Under the pieces are notes generated by a model. That model worked only from the letters and a program-made list of their open reading frames with translations. It searched no databases and was not told the origin of the DNA. From positions 62,001 to 126,000 of the forward strand of contig JADKGC010000013.1 in assembly GCA_016717205.1 (NCBI GenBank): a DNA stretch of 64,000 bases, read 5' to 3'. The position numbers and the translations under genes are program-made. The stretch's first letter is position 1, and the number at the start of each line of letters is the position of its first letter. The stretch is from Candidatus Flexifilum breve. Its GTDB lineage: Bacteria > Chloroflexota > Anaerolineae > Aggregatilineales > Phototrophicaceae. Positions 8,394 to 16,399 of this stretch are shown piece by piece.

Positions 8394-10223
8394 ATGCAGC
8401 TCACTCGACCCTCCATCTCTCGTACCTGGCTCCCTCTCGCGCTTGCGGGCTTGGCCTTGATCGGTCTGAACCTCGGACTGTATCTGCGGCTGGCACCGCC
8501 GCACGCCGATACCATTCTCGCCCCACTATACACCCTACCCTATGCTGAAGCCTTCGCCGCGCCCGTGACCTTCCGAAACTTCAGCGGTGACTGGGCACAG
8601 CGCGATGAGGCGCTGATCCAGATGAGCCCCAGCGGCTATGACCTCGGCACCTACATTCCCATTCGCATCCCGGCAGATCAGCCCTATCAGTTCGCGGCGG
8701 ATCTGCGCTATTTGGGCGGAAACATGGGCGGTGGACTGCTGTTCAACGCACAGCAGGACATCAGCCGGCAGGCGACGCACATGTTCCGCTTCAATGTGGG
8801 AGATGATGGCAACCTGTACATCGTGTACGGTTACTTTGCTGACGACAGCAATTTCGTCGGGCAGGGTAGCGTGCTGACCAACCTGCTCCGCAACGACCCC
8901 GACTGGCATCGGTTAGGTGTAAACGTCGGCGCGGAGACCTATCAGGTGACGCTCGATGGCGCGCCCGTCGCGGGCGATATTCCGCTGGTCTACAAGGGCG
9001 GCGGCCTCGGTATGATCACCTCAACCTCACAGGTGGGCTTTGACAACCTTGCCGCGGATGTATGGGCGCCGCCAGATGCCCCGGTTGCCCAACTCGATCC
9101 GACCGCCGCGCCGGAGCTCGCTGCACCGGAAGCGACGGCGCAGTCGCTCACAGCAGGCGATGTCATTTTCGCCGATGACTTCGACAATCCGGCAGGTACC
9201 GGCTCGATCTGGACGCCCGTGGCCGGTACGTGGGGCTATCAAGACGGCGCGTATGTGCAGACGCAGCCAGAAGGCTTCGATCTGTTCGCCTCGAATGATC
9301 AGGTGTTCTCGGCCTTCACCTTCGATGCGACGTTCCGCCACCTGCAGGGCAAGGGCGGCGGCGTGATGTTCAACCTCACCAACCCCGGCAGCAAGAACGG
9401 CGCGCACCTTGTCCGTTACGTCGACAACAACGAATTCCTGATGTGGGGCTATTTCGACGAAACCGGCGCGTTTGTCGGGCAGGGCAGCGTGTCCGTACCG
9501 GACCCCGGTACGGATGCGCACACGCTCAGCGTGAGCAGCGATGGCACGACGTACGCCGTGCGCCTGGATGGGGCGGAACTAGCGGCGGGTGTGCCCCTTT
9601 TCGCCCGTCAGGGCGCGGTTGGGCTGGCTGCCGCGCAGTCTGTCGTCGCCTTTGACCGCGTCGAAGTGCGCGCATTGCAAGCCGCGCCGACCGCTGAAGC
9701 CACCGTCATGCCCACGCCGCCCCCCACCGAAGTTGACTTCAATGGGGTGAGCGGGACATGGGTAACGCAGGATGGCGTCACTATTCAGTCGGATGCAGAA
9801 GCGACCGACTATTTCGCCGGGACGGGTATCGCCGGAGAAAGCTACCGCGTGAGCGTCAACGTGAAGTTGAGCGCCGCGCCGGACGATGCGGGCGGCGGCA
9901 TCGTCTTCCACATGGCCGAACGCGATAACCACGCGTTCGGTGCGATGGTGCGCTTCGCCAATGGTGGCAACGAGATCTTCTGGGGCAGCTACACCGCAGA
10001 TCGCGTGTTTGTCGGCCTCGGCGGGGCAGGACTCGATCTCGATTGGAGCGTCGCGCATCGCCTCACCATTGATGTCATGGCAGGCAGTTACAGCATCAGC
10101 GTGGACGATGAGCCGCTGGTCAACAGCGTGCCCTTGGACCGCGCGTCCGGTTGGATCGGTCTGGTCAGCTTCCGCGGTCCGGTCAGCTTCTCCGAATTCA
10201 CGCTCACCATGCCGGAGGCTTAA
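8394..10223 (+). CDS. Membrane-anchored protein with three tandem beta-sandwich (LamG/DUF1080-like) domains
   Basis: 609 residues. An N-terminal uncleaved anchor (LPLALAGLALIGLNLGLYL, residues 13-31) is followed by three repeats of a 150-160 residue domain, at about residues 55-230, 265-425 and 450-608. Proline/threonine-rich linkers separate them. Each repeat opens with G-x-W, then GGG(L/V/I)xF(N/H), then an aromatic R(F/Y) pair. A GYF or GSY motif comes next, and FVGQGS or FVGLGG closes it. The pattern fits a concanavalin-like jelly roll that usually binds carbohydrate. One more copy occurs in the gene at 18427. It is probably an extracytoplasmic glycan-binding protein of the surface-polysaccharide locus; no catalytic residues are evident. 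Confidence 0.75.
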   Translation: MQLTRPSISRTWLPLALAGLALIGLNLGLYLRLAPPHADTILAPLYTLPYAEAFAAPVTFRNFSGDWAQRDEALIQMSPSGYDLGTYIPIRIPADQPYQFAADLRYLGGNMGGGLLFNAQQDISRQATHMFRFNVGDDGNLYIVYGYFADDSNFVGQGSVLTNLLRNDPDWHRLGVNVGAETYQVTLDGAPVAGDIPLVYKGGGLGMITSTSQVGFDNLAADVWAPPDAPVAQLDPTAAPELAAPEATAQSLTAGDVIFADDFDNPAGTGSIWTPVAGTWGYQDGAYVQTQPEGFDLFASNDQVFSAFTFDATFRHLQGKGGGVMFNLTNPGSKNGAHLVRYVDNNEFLMWGYFDETGAFVGQGSVSVPDPGTDAHTLSVSSDGTTYAVRLDGAELAAGVPLFARQGAVGLAAAQSVVAFDRVEVRALQAAPTAEATVMPTPPPTEVDFNGVSGTWVTQDGVTIQSDAEATDYFAGTGIAGESYRVSVNVKLSAAPDDAGGGIVFHMAERDNHAFGAMVRFANGGNEIFWGSYTADRVFVGLGGAGLDLDWSVAHRLTIDVMAGSYSISVDDEPLVNSVPLDRASGWIGLVSFRGPVSFSEFTLTMPEA

Positions 10224-10226
10224 GCG

Positions 10227-11468
10227 ATGCAAGCCGTACGCCAATTCAACCAGTCTGTCCATGGGGTGGGCACGCTGCTCCACAAGCTGAACGACCCGCG
10301 CTACCACTGGGTGACGCGCCCGTTGGCCGCCTTCCTCATCACCCGCGCGATTGTGTTCTTCGCGGCCTATATCGCCGAAATCGCCATTCCGGGCATCAGC
10401 GGCGACGGGCTCTATCATGTCAATCCGTCCAACGTCTGGTTGGATGTCTGGGCGCGGTGGGACAGTGGTTTCTACCTGCGCATCGCCGAAGAAGGTTACC
10501 GTTTCGTGATCGGCCAGCAGTCGTCGGTTGCGTTCTTCCCCGTCTACCCGCTGAGCATGAACCTGCTCGCGCCGTTTGCCGGGTCGAACCTTGCGGCGGG
10601 CGTGCTGGTCAGCAACGTGTACCTGTTCTTCGGGCTGATCTTCCTCTACCGGCTCACTGAGACCATCTTCAAGGACAGCGGGACGGCGACGCGCGCTGTC
10701 TTCTATATCGCCGCCTTCCCGACCGCCTTTTTCTTCAGCGCCGTGTACACCGAAAGCACCTTCCTGCTGTTTTCGACGGCGACTGCGTATTTTGCGCGCA
10801 AACATCAGTGGGGCTGGGCGGCGGTGACAGGTATTCTGTGCTCGGCGTCGCGCATCGTCGGCTTTTTGGTCGCAGGTCTGGTCATCTACGAATGGCTGAT
10901 GGCACACGGTTGGACGCTGGCCACGATCTATAAGAAGCAGGCATGGCTCAACCTGTGGGATGGCATCCGCAAAGATTGGCCCCAACTCTTGATCATCGCG
11001 TTGATTCCGCTCGGCATGGTCAGCTATATGGTGTTTTTGTGGCGCACCTTCGGCGACCCGCTCGCGTTCAATACGACGCAGTCGGCGTGGGGACGGCAGA
11101 TGCTCGGCCCGGTCGCCATCGTTCTGCGGGATCTCGGCGGGCTGCTGCGGCAGAATTTCCTGACCGGGGAGATTTGGTATCACGTGCTGCTCGATCTCGG
11201 CGCGTTCTTCGCCGTGTTGTTCACCACATGGGCGATCTGGCGGCGCATGGGCGCGGGCTACGGCATTTATGTGCTGCTGGCGATTCTCATCCCGATGTCG
11301 AGCGGCAGCGGCAGCCTGACGCGCTACGTGCTCGTGATCTTCCCATTCTTCATGATGCTCGCGCACTGGGGACGCCATACCGTGCTGGATCGGGCGCTTC
11401 TCGTCGGGTTCAGCGTCTTTCTCGGCATCTTCACCACCATTTTCGTCAACTGGATTTTCATCGGCTAG
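10227..11468 (+). CDS. PIG-V-like (GT-C fold) mannosyltransferase-family membrane protein
   Basis: 413 residues with about 9-10 membrane helices. The first loop carries WARWDSGFYLRIAEEGY (acidic residue Asp79), followed by FFPVYPL and later FFFSAVYTESTFLL. These are hallmarks of the bacterial relatives of GPI mannosyltransferase 2 (Mannosyl_trans2). In that family a polyprenyl-phosphate sugar is the donor and transfer occurs on the outer face. GGAGG lies 8 bases before the ATG. It sits three bases after the beta-sandwich protein and just before a GT2 enzyme of the kind that makes polyprenyl-phosphate sugar, which is a coherent donor-enzyme pair. Confidence 0.85.
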   Translation: MQAVRQFNQSVHGVGTLLHKLNDPRYHWVTRPLAAFLITRAIVFFAAYIAEIAIPGISGDGLYHVNPSNVWLDVWARWDSGFYLRIAEEGYRFVIGQQSSVAFFPVYPLSMNLLAPFAGSNLAAGVLVSNVYLFFGLIFLYRLTETIFKDSGTATRAVFYIAAFPTAFFFSAVYTESTFLLFSTATAYFARKHQWGWAAVTGILCSASRIVGFLVAGLVIYEWLMAHGWTLATIYKKQAWLNLWDGIRKDWPQLLIIALIPLGMVSYMVFLWRTFGDPLAFNTTQSAWGRQMLGPVAIVLRDLGGLLRQNFLTGEIWYHVLLDLGAFFAVLFTTWAIWRRMGAGYGIYVLLAILIPMSSGSGSLTRYVLVIFPFFMMLAHWGRHTVLDRALLVGFSVFLGIFTTIFVNWIFIG

Positions 11469-11495
11469 GCACCGTCACAGGAGAGGGAGCTGTTA

Positions 11496-12305
11496 ATGCC
11501 GTATCAAAACTACGAACACTGGAAACTCACGCCCATCACGGGGCAACCCAAACTCTCGGTCGTCATTCCGGCCTACAACGAGGAAGTGCGCATCGTGCCC
11601 ACCATTGGCGCGATTGCCTCTTACGTTTCGGATCTCGGTTTTGACTGGGAACTGATCGTCGCCGACGATGGTTCGAAGGATAACACGGTCGCACTGGTGC
11701 GCGACCTCAATTTCGCCAACCTCAATCTGTTGATCGCCGAAAAGAACGGCGGCAAGGGGAGCGCGGTGCGGCGCGGCATTCTCGCGGCGCGCGGACAGTA
11801 TGTCTTGTTCGCCGATGCGGACAATTCCACGCCTATCGAAGAACTGCCCAAGCTGCTGCGCAAAGTCGAAGTTGAGGGCTTCGATATCGCCGTTGGGTCA
11901 CGCGCGGCGGAAGGCGCAGCGGAAGGCAACAAGTCGCTGCTGCGCCACATCCTCAGCGGTGGGCTGCGACTGCTCGTGCGCTACGGCATGCGCGTCGGCG
12001 TCCGGGATACGCAGTGCGGCTTCAAGCTGTTCACCGAGCGTGCCGCCAAGCATCTGCACACTATGCAGACGCAGGATGGCTTCTCATTTGATCTCGAAAT
12101 CCTGTTCCTCGCGGAAAAGTTCAGTTACAAAGTGACCGAAGTCCCGGTCGCGTGGGTCGATGCGCCCGGTTCAAAGGTGGACACGCGCAAAGAAGTCAAA
12201 CGGTTCCTGCAGAGCATCGTCACCATTCAACGCAACAGCCTTAGTGGAATCTACCGGGAGCGGGACAATGCGTATCGCCATCGTCAGCACGTATCCGCCG
12301 GGTAA
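11496..12305 (+). CDS. GT2 glycosyltransferase, dolichyl/polyprenyl-phosphate glucosyltransferase type
   Basis: 269 residues. The GT-A fold opens with LSVVIPAYNEEVRI. Nucleotide-sugar motifs VADDGSKDNT and FADADNSTP (DxD) follow, then NGGKGSAVRRG and DTQCGFKLF. A C-terminal EVPVAWVDAPGSKVD is typical of the Alg5/DPG-synthase branch. It should transfer a hexose from a nucleotide sugar to polyprenyl phosphate on the cytoplasmic face. This would supply the GT-C enzyme encoded upstream. GGAGAGGGAG precedes the ATG. The last 38 bases overlap the next gene in another frame. Confidence 0.9.
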   Translation: MPYQNYEHWKLTPITGQPKLSVVIPAYNEEVRIVPTIGAIASYVSDLGFDWELIVADDGSKDNTVALVRDLNFANLNLLIAEKNGGKGSAVRRGILAARGQYVLFADADNSTPIEELPKLLRKVEVEGFDIAVGSRAAEGAAEGNKSLLRHILSGGLRLLVRYGMRVGVRDTQCGFKLFTERAAKHLHTMQTQDGFSFDLEILFLAEKFSYKVTEVPVAWVDAPGSKVDTRKEVKRFLQSIVTIQRNSLSGIYRERDNAYRHRQHVSAG

Positions 12306-13452
12306 AGGCTCGCTCAACGAGTACGCGTTTCACTTCGTCCGGCACTTGCGCCAGAAGGCGGAAGTCAGCGAAGTGATCATGCTCGTCGACGAGCTGCCCC
12401 CCGGCGATCAGTATCAGTTTGAGGACGCGCCCGTCCCGGTCAAAGTGGAGGTGTGCTGGCGCTTCGGCGCGCTCGACAATGCGCTGCGCATTCGCCGCGC
12501 CGTCAAGCAGCACCAGCCGGATATCGTGTTCTTCAACCTGCAGTTTGCCACCTTTGGGGGCAGCCCGGTGGCCGCGTCGCTCGGGCTGCTGGCCGCGCCG
12601 CTCGTCCGGTTGTCCGGTGTGCCCGCGGCGGTCCTGCTGCACAACATCACCGAGACGGTCGATCTCAAGAGTGCGGGCTTCGGCGATAACCCGATCAAGG
12701 CGGCGCTGATCCGCATTTTCGGGACGGTGTTCACGCGCTTCCTGCTCACCTCCAACCTGATCGCGGTGACGATTCCGCTGTATGTCGACATTCTGGAGAA
12801 GAAGTACGGCGCGCCGAACGTGTTCCTCGCGCCGCATGGCGTGTTTGAAGAGACGCCCGAACCCGACTTCAACCTGCCGCCGGGCGCCGCGCAGATCATG
12901 ACCTTCGGCAAGTTCGGCACGTACAAGCGCGTCGACATGCTGATTGAAGCCTTCCGCGGGCTGCGCAGGCAGGCGAAACAACCGCTGGAATTGGTGATCG
13001 CTGGGACGGACAGCCCGAATGCCGCGGGGTATCTCGAATCGATGCGGCAGCAATACGCCGACGTGCCCGATGTGCGCTATACGGGCTACGTCGCGGAAGA
13101 TGATGTGCCGCGCATCTTCAACGAGGCGGCGGTCGTCGTGTTCCCGTACAGCAGCACCACGGGCAGTTCAGGCGTGCTGCATCAGGCAGGCAGCTATGGG
13201 AAAGCCGCGGTGCTGCCGAATATCGGCGATTTCGCGCATCTGGTGACCGAAGAAGGCTACCGCGCCGAATTCTTCCAGCCGGAAGATGTGGCGAGTCTGG
13301 AAACGGCCATCGCCCGCATTATCGACGACCCGGATCATCGCCGGGAACTTGGTTTGGCGAATTATGCTGCCGCGCGCGGGATTCCCATGCGCGATGTGGT
13401 GGACTGGTATCTGTTGCACTTTGAGCAGCTTATTAAACAGGGAGCCAAGTAA
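12268..13452 (+). CDS. GT4-family glycosyltransferase
   Basis: 394 residues from the ATG at 12268 (the open frame extends upstream, but the protein family begins MRIAIVSTYPPGKGSLNEY). It has the GT-B fold. The N-terminal domain contains PDIVFFNLQFATFGG. The C-terminal domain has ITFGKFGTYKR-like text (MTFGKFGTYKRVDMLIEAF), VIAGTD, and VVVFPYSSTTGSSGVLHQ, which stands where GT4 enzymes have the E-x7-E donor site. It is a retaining transferase acting on an unknown acceptor. The start lies within the end of the GT2 gene, so translation is coupled. Confidence 0.88.
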   Translation: MRIAIVSTYPPGKGSLNEYAFHFVRHLRQKAEVSEVIMLVDELPPGDQYQFEDAPVPVKVEVCWRFGALDNALRIRRAVKQHQPDIVFFNLQFATFGGSPVAASLGLLAAPLVRLSGVPAAVLLHNITETVDLKSAGFGDNPIKAALIRIFGTVFTRFLLTSNLIAVTIPLYVDILEKKYGAPNVFLAPHGVFEETPEPDFNLPPGAAQIMTFGKFGTYKRVDMLIEAFRGLRRQAKQPLELVIAGTDSPNAAGYLESMRQQYADVPDVRYTGYVAEDDVPRIFNEAAVVVFPYSSTTGSSGVLHQAGSYGKAAVLPNIGDFAHLVTEEGYRAEFFQPEDVASLETAIARIIDDPDHRRELGLANYAAARGIPMRDVVDWYLLHFEQLIKQGAK

Positions 13453-13453
13453 A

Positions 13454-13801
13454 TTGGAACTCAAAGATCGCGTTGCTGGTAGTGTTGAAGTTCTCGTGCT
13501 GTCCGGTCGCTTTGATGCGTTTGAAGTCCCCGCTATCATCGGTTGGTTTGATGCTCACGTCTCGGCGGCGGCCTGCCGCGTCGTCATCGATTTGGCCGGA
13601 GTCAGCTTCATCGACTCGGCGGCGATGGCCTGCCTGCTGCGGGGTATGAAGCGCTGCCGCGAACAGGGCGGCGACCTCTACCTGTCGCACCTGCAGCAGC
13701 CCGTCACCATCATCTTTGAACTGACGCGGTTGGATAAAGCTTTCAACATCTACCCGAGCGAAGCGGATGCCGTCGAAGCTTTGATGGTGGCCAAGCCGTG
13801 A
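13454..13801 (+). CDS. STAS-domain anti-anti-sigma factor (TTG start)
   Basis: 115 residues if started at TTG 13454; no ATG lies in this frame at the family N-terminus. GGGAG is 9 bases upstream and supports TTG. STAS features: VLVLSGRFDAFEVP, then VIDLAGVSFIDSAAMACLL with the phosphorylatable Ser55, as in SpoIIAA/RsbV. It should bind the HATPase protein (15255) when unphosphorylated and be reset by the phosphatase encoded next. The stop overlaps the GTG start of that phosphatase. Confidence 0.88.
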   Translation: MELKDRVAGSVEVLVLSGRFDAFEVPAIIGWFDAHVSAAACRVVIDLAGVSFIDSAAMACLLRGMKRCREQGGDLYLSHLQQPVTIIFELTRLDKAFNIYPSEADAVEALMVAKP

Positions 13802-15258
13802 TTCGTTGGAAACACTTTCGCGCCGAAATCGACACGCTCGCTCGGGCGTGGCTCGACGCCGGCGCGTCTGCATTTGCTTTATGCGAAGACGATCAACTGC
13901 TCATGTCTCTGCCGAGAACCTTACCAGCCGAAAACCCCGGTTTGACCGCCACAGCGTCCACTCTCCCCACCCTCAAAGCTCTGGTGTGGGGGGGCGTCGC
14001 ACCCGGTCAGGCCGCGCACTTACAAGCGGATGCGCATCTGCTGGCGGCGCTGTTCACGCAGGATCGGGAAGTAGACAGCGTCACGGCGGCGTTGGTCGAG
14101 CATCAGGATCAACTGCTCACCCTCTACGATTTGCAGCACACGCTGCGCCCTCACCTCAAGCTGGAGGCTGCCCTGAGCGCCATTGCCGACGCGGCGCGCC
14201 AGATGCTGCAGGTCGGCGCGGCGGCGATTCTGTTTAACGATGGCAAGACGCTGCATCGCTTTCACACTGCCGCCTACGAACATTCAGCCGTGCTGGAATC
14301 TGTCGCCTTGCAGACGCTGGAACGTGGCACGCATGAACAATACGCGGCGACGTTCTGCCTGCCTATGCAAATACGCGGTGAACTGCGCGCGGTCCTGCTC
14401 TGGCAGGGGCGTATATTCAATTCGCCCGACATCAAGTTGATGACGGCGGTGGCTGAACAAGCCGCTGCCCATCTAGAAACAGTCGTGTTCTATCGCGAGA
14501 CGCTGGAGCGTGAGCGGGCGGATCGAGAGATGGAACTGGCGCGTCAGGTGCAGTCGTACCTGCTGCCGCGGCGTGCGCCGACGGTCAGGGGGCTGGATAT
14601 TTTCGCCAGCTCGATTCCCGCGCTCTCGGTGGGCGGCGACTACTATGACTTTCTGCAGAGTGCCTGCGGCAACCAGCTGTTTGTGGTTGGGGACGTGTCC
14701 GGCAAGGGGGTACCTGCCGCGCTGATCATGTCGATGCTGCGGTCGGCGTTGCGCAGCGCGGTCGATGCGCTCAAGCTATCCTCGCCGAGCGCGCTGATTG
14801 AGCACCTAAGCAACACGCTCTACGATGATTTCACGGAAATCGGCGTGTTTGCCACGCTGTTCATCGCGCGGGTTGATCCCGACTGCCGGGAAATCACGAT
14901 TGCGAACGCCGGGCATTCGCCCGTTTTGTATCATGCTCCCGGAGCCAGTGCCCAGCTATTGGAAGCGGATGGTCTGCCGGTGGGCGCGCTGCCCAGTAAC
15001 TTCTGTGAAGACCACACCTTGCCCTTTGTCCCCGGTTGCTCGCTGGTAATTGCGACCGATGGTTTCTCCGAAACGTTCGCTCCGTCCGGCGAGATATTCG
15101 GCTATGACCGTTTGCTCCATTTAACGGAGAAGACCGCCGCGGTCAGCGCGCAGGACAGCGCCGCGGCATTTTTCGGCGCGGTGCGTTATTTCCGCGATCA
15201 ACGTCCGCAAGACGATGACCAGACTCTCATGATAATCAAGCGAATGAGTGCTGAATGA
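13798..15258 (+). CDS. RsbU-like SpoIIE/PP2C serine phosphatase with GAF-like sensor
   Basis: 486 residues from GTG 13798, which overlaps the STAS stop by four bases. Residues 1-120 are not assigned. Residues about 125-235 look like a GAF domain (HLKLEAALSAIADAARQML, ending LMTAVAEQAAAHLE). A short coiled coil (RERADREMELARQVQ) leads to the SpoIIE domain. Metal ligands are in place: Asp281 (GGDYYDF), Asp299 (GDVSGKG), Asp421 (ATDG) and Asp474 (DDDQT). It should dephosphorylate the STAS proteins at 13454 and/or 15690 in response to a signal sensed by its N-terminus. Confidence 0.92.
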   Translation: MIRWKHFRAEIDTLARAWLDAGASAFALCEDDQLLMSLPRTLPAENPGLTATASTLPTLKALVWGGVAPGQAAHLQADAHLLAALFTQDREVDSVTAALVEHQDQLLTLYDLQHTLRPHLKLEAALSAIADAARQMLQVGAAAILFNDGKTLHRFHTAAYEHSAVLESVALQTLERGTHEQYAATFCLPMQIRGELRAVLLWQGRIFNSPDIKLMTAVAEQAAAHLETVVFYRETLERERADREMELARQVQSYLLPRRAPTVRGLDIFASSIPALSVGGDYYDFLQSACGNQLFVVGDVSGKGVPAALIMSMLRSALRSAVDALKLSSPSALIEHLSNTLYDDFTEIGVFATLFIARVDPDCREITIANAGHSPVLYHAPGASAQLLEADGLPVGALPSNFCEDHTLPFVPGCSLVIATDGFSETFAPSGEIFGYDRLLHLTEKTAAVSAQDSAAAFFGAVRYFRDQRPQDDDQTLMIIKRMSAE

Positions 15259-15677
15259 ACGACGAGCAACCTCTTCTCACCCTCGATATTCAGGCAGTCA
15301 ATGCCTTCATGGCGGTGATCGGCGTGTGCGTGGAAGAAACGCTCCAGCGCGTCGGCATCACCGTCCAGCAGGATCGCTACAATGTGCAGCTCGCGCTGCA
15401 TGAGATCGCTGTCAATATTGTGAACCACGCCTATGCAGGCCGGAGCGATGGGCGTATTCGACTGTCTGTTTACTATGCGGCTGAGAGTCGCTGTATGACG
15501 TTCGAATTGTTGGATACCGGCACGGGCTTTGACCCGAACGCCGTTGCCGAGCCGGATCTAGACGCGCTGCCGGAACATGGTCTCGGCTTGATGCTCGCGT
15601 ACAGCCTGATGGATCGGGTGGAATACACGTGCGCGGGCACGTTTAACCGGTGGCGCATGATCAAGACATTCAAGTAA
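15255..15677 (+). CDS. RsbW-like anti-sigma serine kinase (HATPase_c)
   Basis: 140 residues, ATG overlapping the upstream TGA. It shows the GHKL N-box as LALHEIAVNIVNHAY. The G1 box is LLDTGTGFDP, followed by LPEHGLGLMLAYSLMD. It is a single-domain ATPase of the SpoIIAB/RsbW class. It would phosphorylate STAS partners and bind either them or a target protein. No sigma factor gene is present nearby, so the output partner lies elsewhere or is not a sigma factor; the response regulator and hybrid kinase downstream are candidates. Confidence 0.92.
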   Translation: MNDEQPLLTLDIQAVNAFMAVIGVCVEETLQRVGITVQQDRYNVQLALHEIAVNIVNHAYAGRSDGRIRLSVYYAAESRCMTFELLDTGTGFDPNAVAEPDLDALPEHGLGLMLAYSLMDRVEYTCAGTFNRWRMIKTFK

Positions 15678-15689
15678 GGGAGTAGCGCT

Positions 15690-16028
15690 ATGGAGATGCA
15701 GGTTGCCGAACACATCGTTCGGGTCTCGCTCGTCACACTGAAGGGACGTTTGGATATTAACAACGCGCCCGAACTCCGCACCCGGTTGCAGGACCTGTTG
15801 AACCAGGGCTTCTACAATTTTGTGCTGGATTTGTCAGAGGTCGCGTTTATGGATAGCGCGATCATGGCCGCCTTCATCAGCCTGCTGAAGAATGCGCGCC
15901 TGAAGGAAGGCGATGTGGCTGTCGTCTCACCTCGCAGCGATGACGCCCGCCGCATTTTTCACCTGACCAAATTCGACCGCGTGTTTGTGATGAAAACAAC
16001 GGTGATCGACGCGTTGAAGGTTTTCTGA
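15690..16028 (+). CDS. STAS-domain anti-sigma factor antagonist
   Basis: 112 residues with a good Shine-Dalgarno (GGGAG). STAS motifs: VTLKGRLDINNAPELR and VLDLSEVAFMDSAIMAAF, with phospho-acceptor Ser56. It is the second STAS protein in the module; two antagonists with one kinase allow different outputs or thresholds. It ends one base into the start of the response-regulator gene. Confidence 0.92.
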   Translation: MEMQVAEHIVRVSLVTLKGRLDINNAPELRTRLQDLLNQGFYNFVLDLSEVAFMDSAIMAAFISLLKNARLKEGDVAVVSPRSDDARRIFHLTKFDRVFVMKTTVIDALKVF

Positions 16029-16396
16029 TGAGCGCGCATATTCTTGTAGTCGATGACAGCGTGGTCGCGCGCCGGATCATCGTACAGATTCTCGAAACGG
16101 CTGGCTATGAGGTGACTGGCGTGACTAGCGGCGCGGAAGCGCTCGCTGTGTTCGAAGCGGAACCCGTGGATCTTGCCATATTCGATATCGCGATGCCGGA
16201 TATTGATGGCTTCACCCTGCTGCGCCGGGTGCGCGAATGTCCAACCTACAAGCACATTCCGGTCATCATGCTCACCGCCAGCGGTCGGGACGAAGATGTG
16301 CGCACGGCGCGCGAAATGGGCGCGAATTCATTCTTAACGAAGCCCTCCAGTTCGCAGATGATTATGCAAACTGTAGCTGGTCTGTTGGCGGATTAA
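16028..16396 (+). CDS. Single-domain response regulator (CheY-like)
   Basis: 122 residues. A receiver domain only: acidic pair in ILVVDDSVVARR, phospho-acceptor Asp53 (LAIFDIAMPDIDG), Thr in VIMLTASGRDE, and Lys in FLTKPSS. There is no output domain. It probably relays phosphate between the hybrid kinase encoded 3 bases downstream and another protein, or controls the partner-switching module by contact. Confidence 0.93.
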   Translation: MSAHILVVDDSVVARRIIVQILETAGYEVTGVTSGAEALAVFEAEPVDLAIFDIAMPDIDGFTLLRRVRECPTYKHIPVIMLTASGRDEDVRTAREMGANSFLTKPSSSQMIMQTVAGLLAD

Positions 16397-16399
16397 ACG

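Noticed and set aside
9579..11378. A 599-codon minus-strand open frame opposite the beta-sandwich and PIG-V-like genes
   Set aside because: Same reason: low-complexity charged sequence opposite two well-supported genes.
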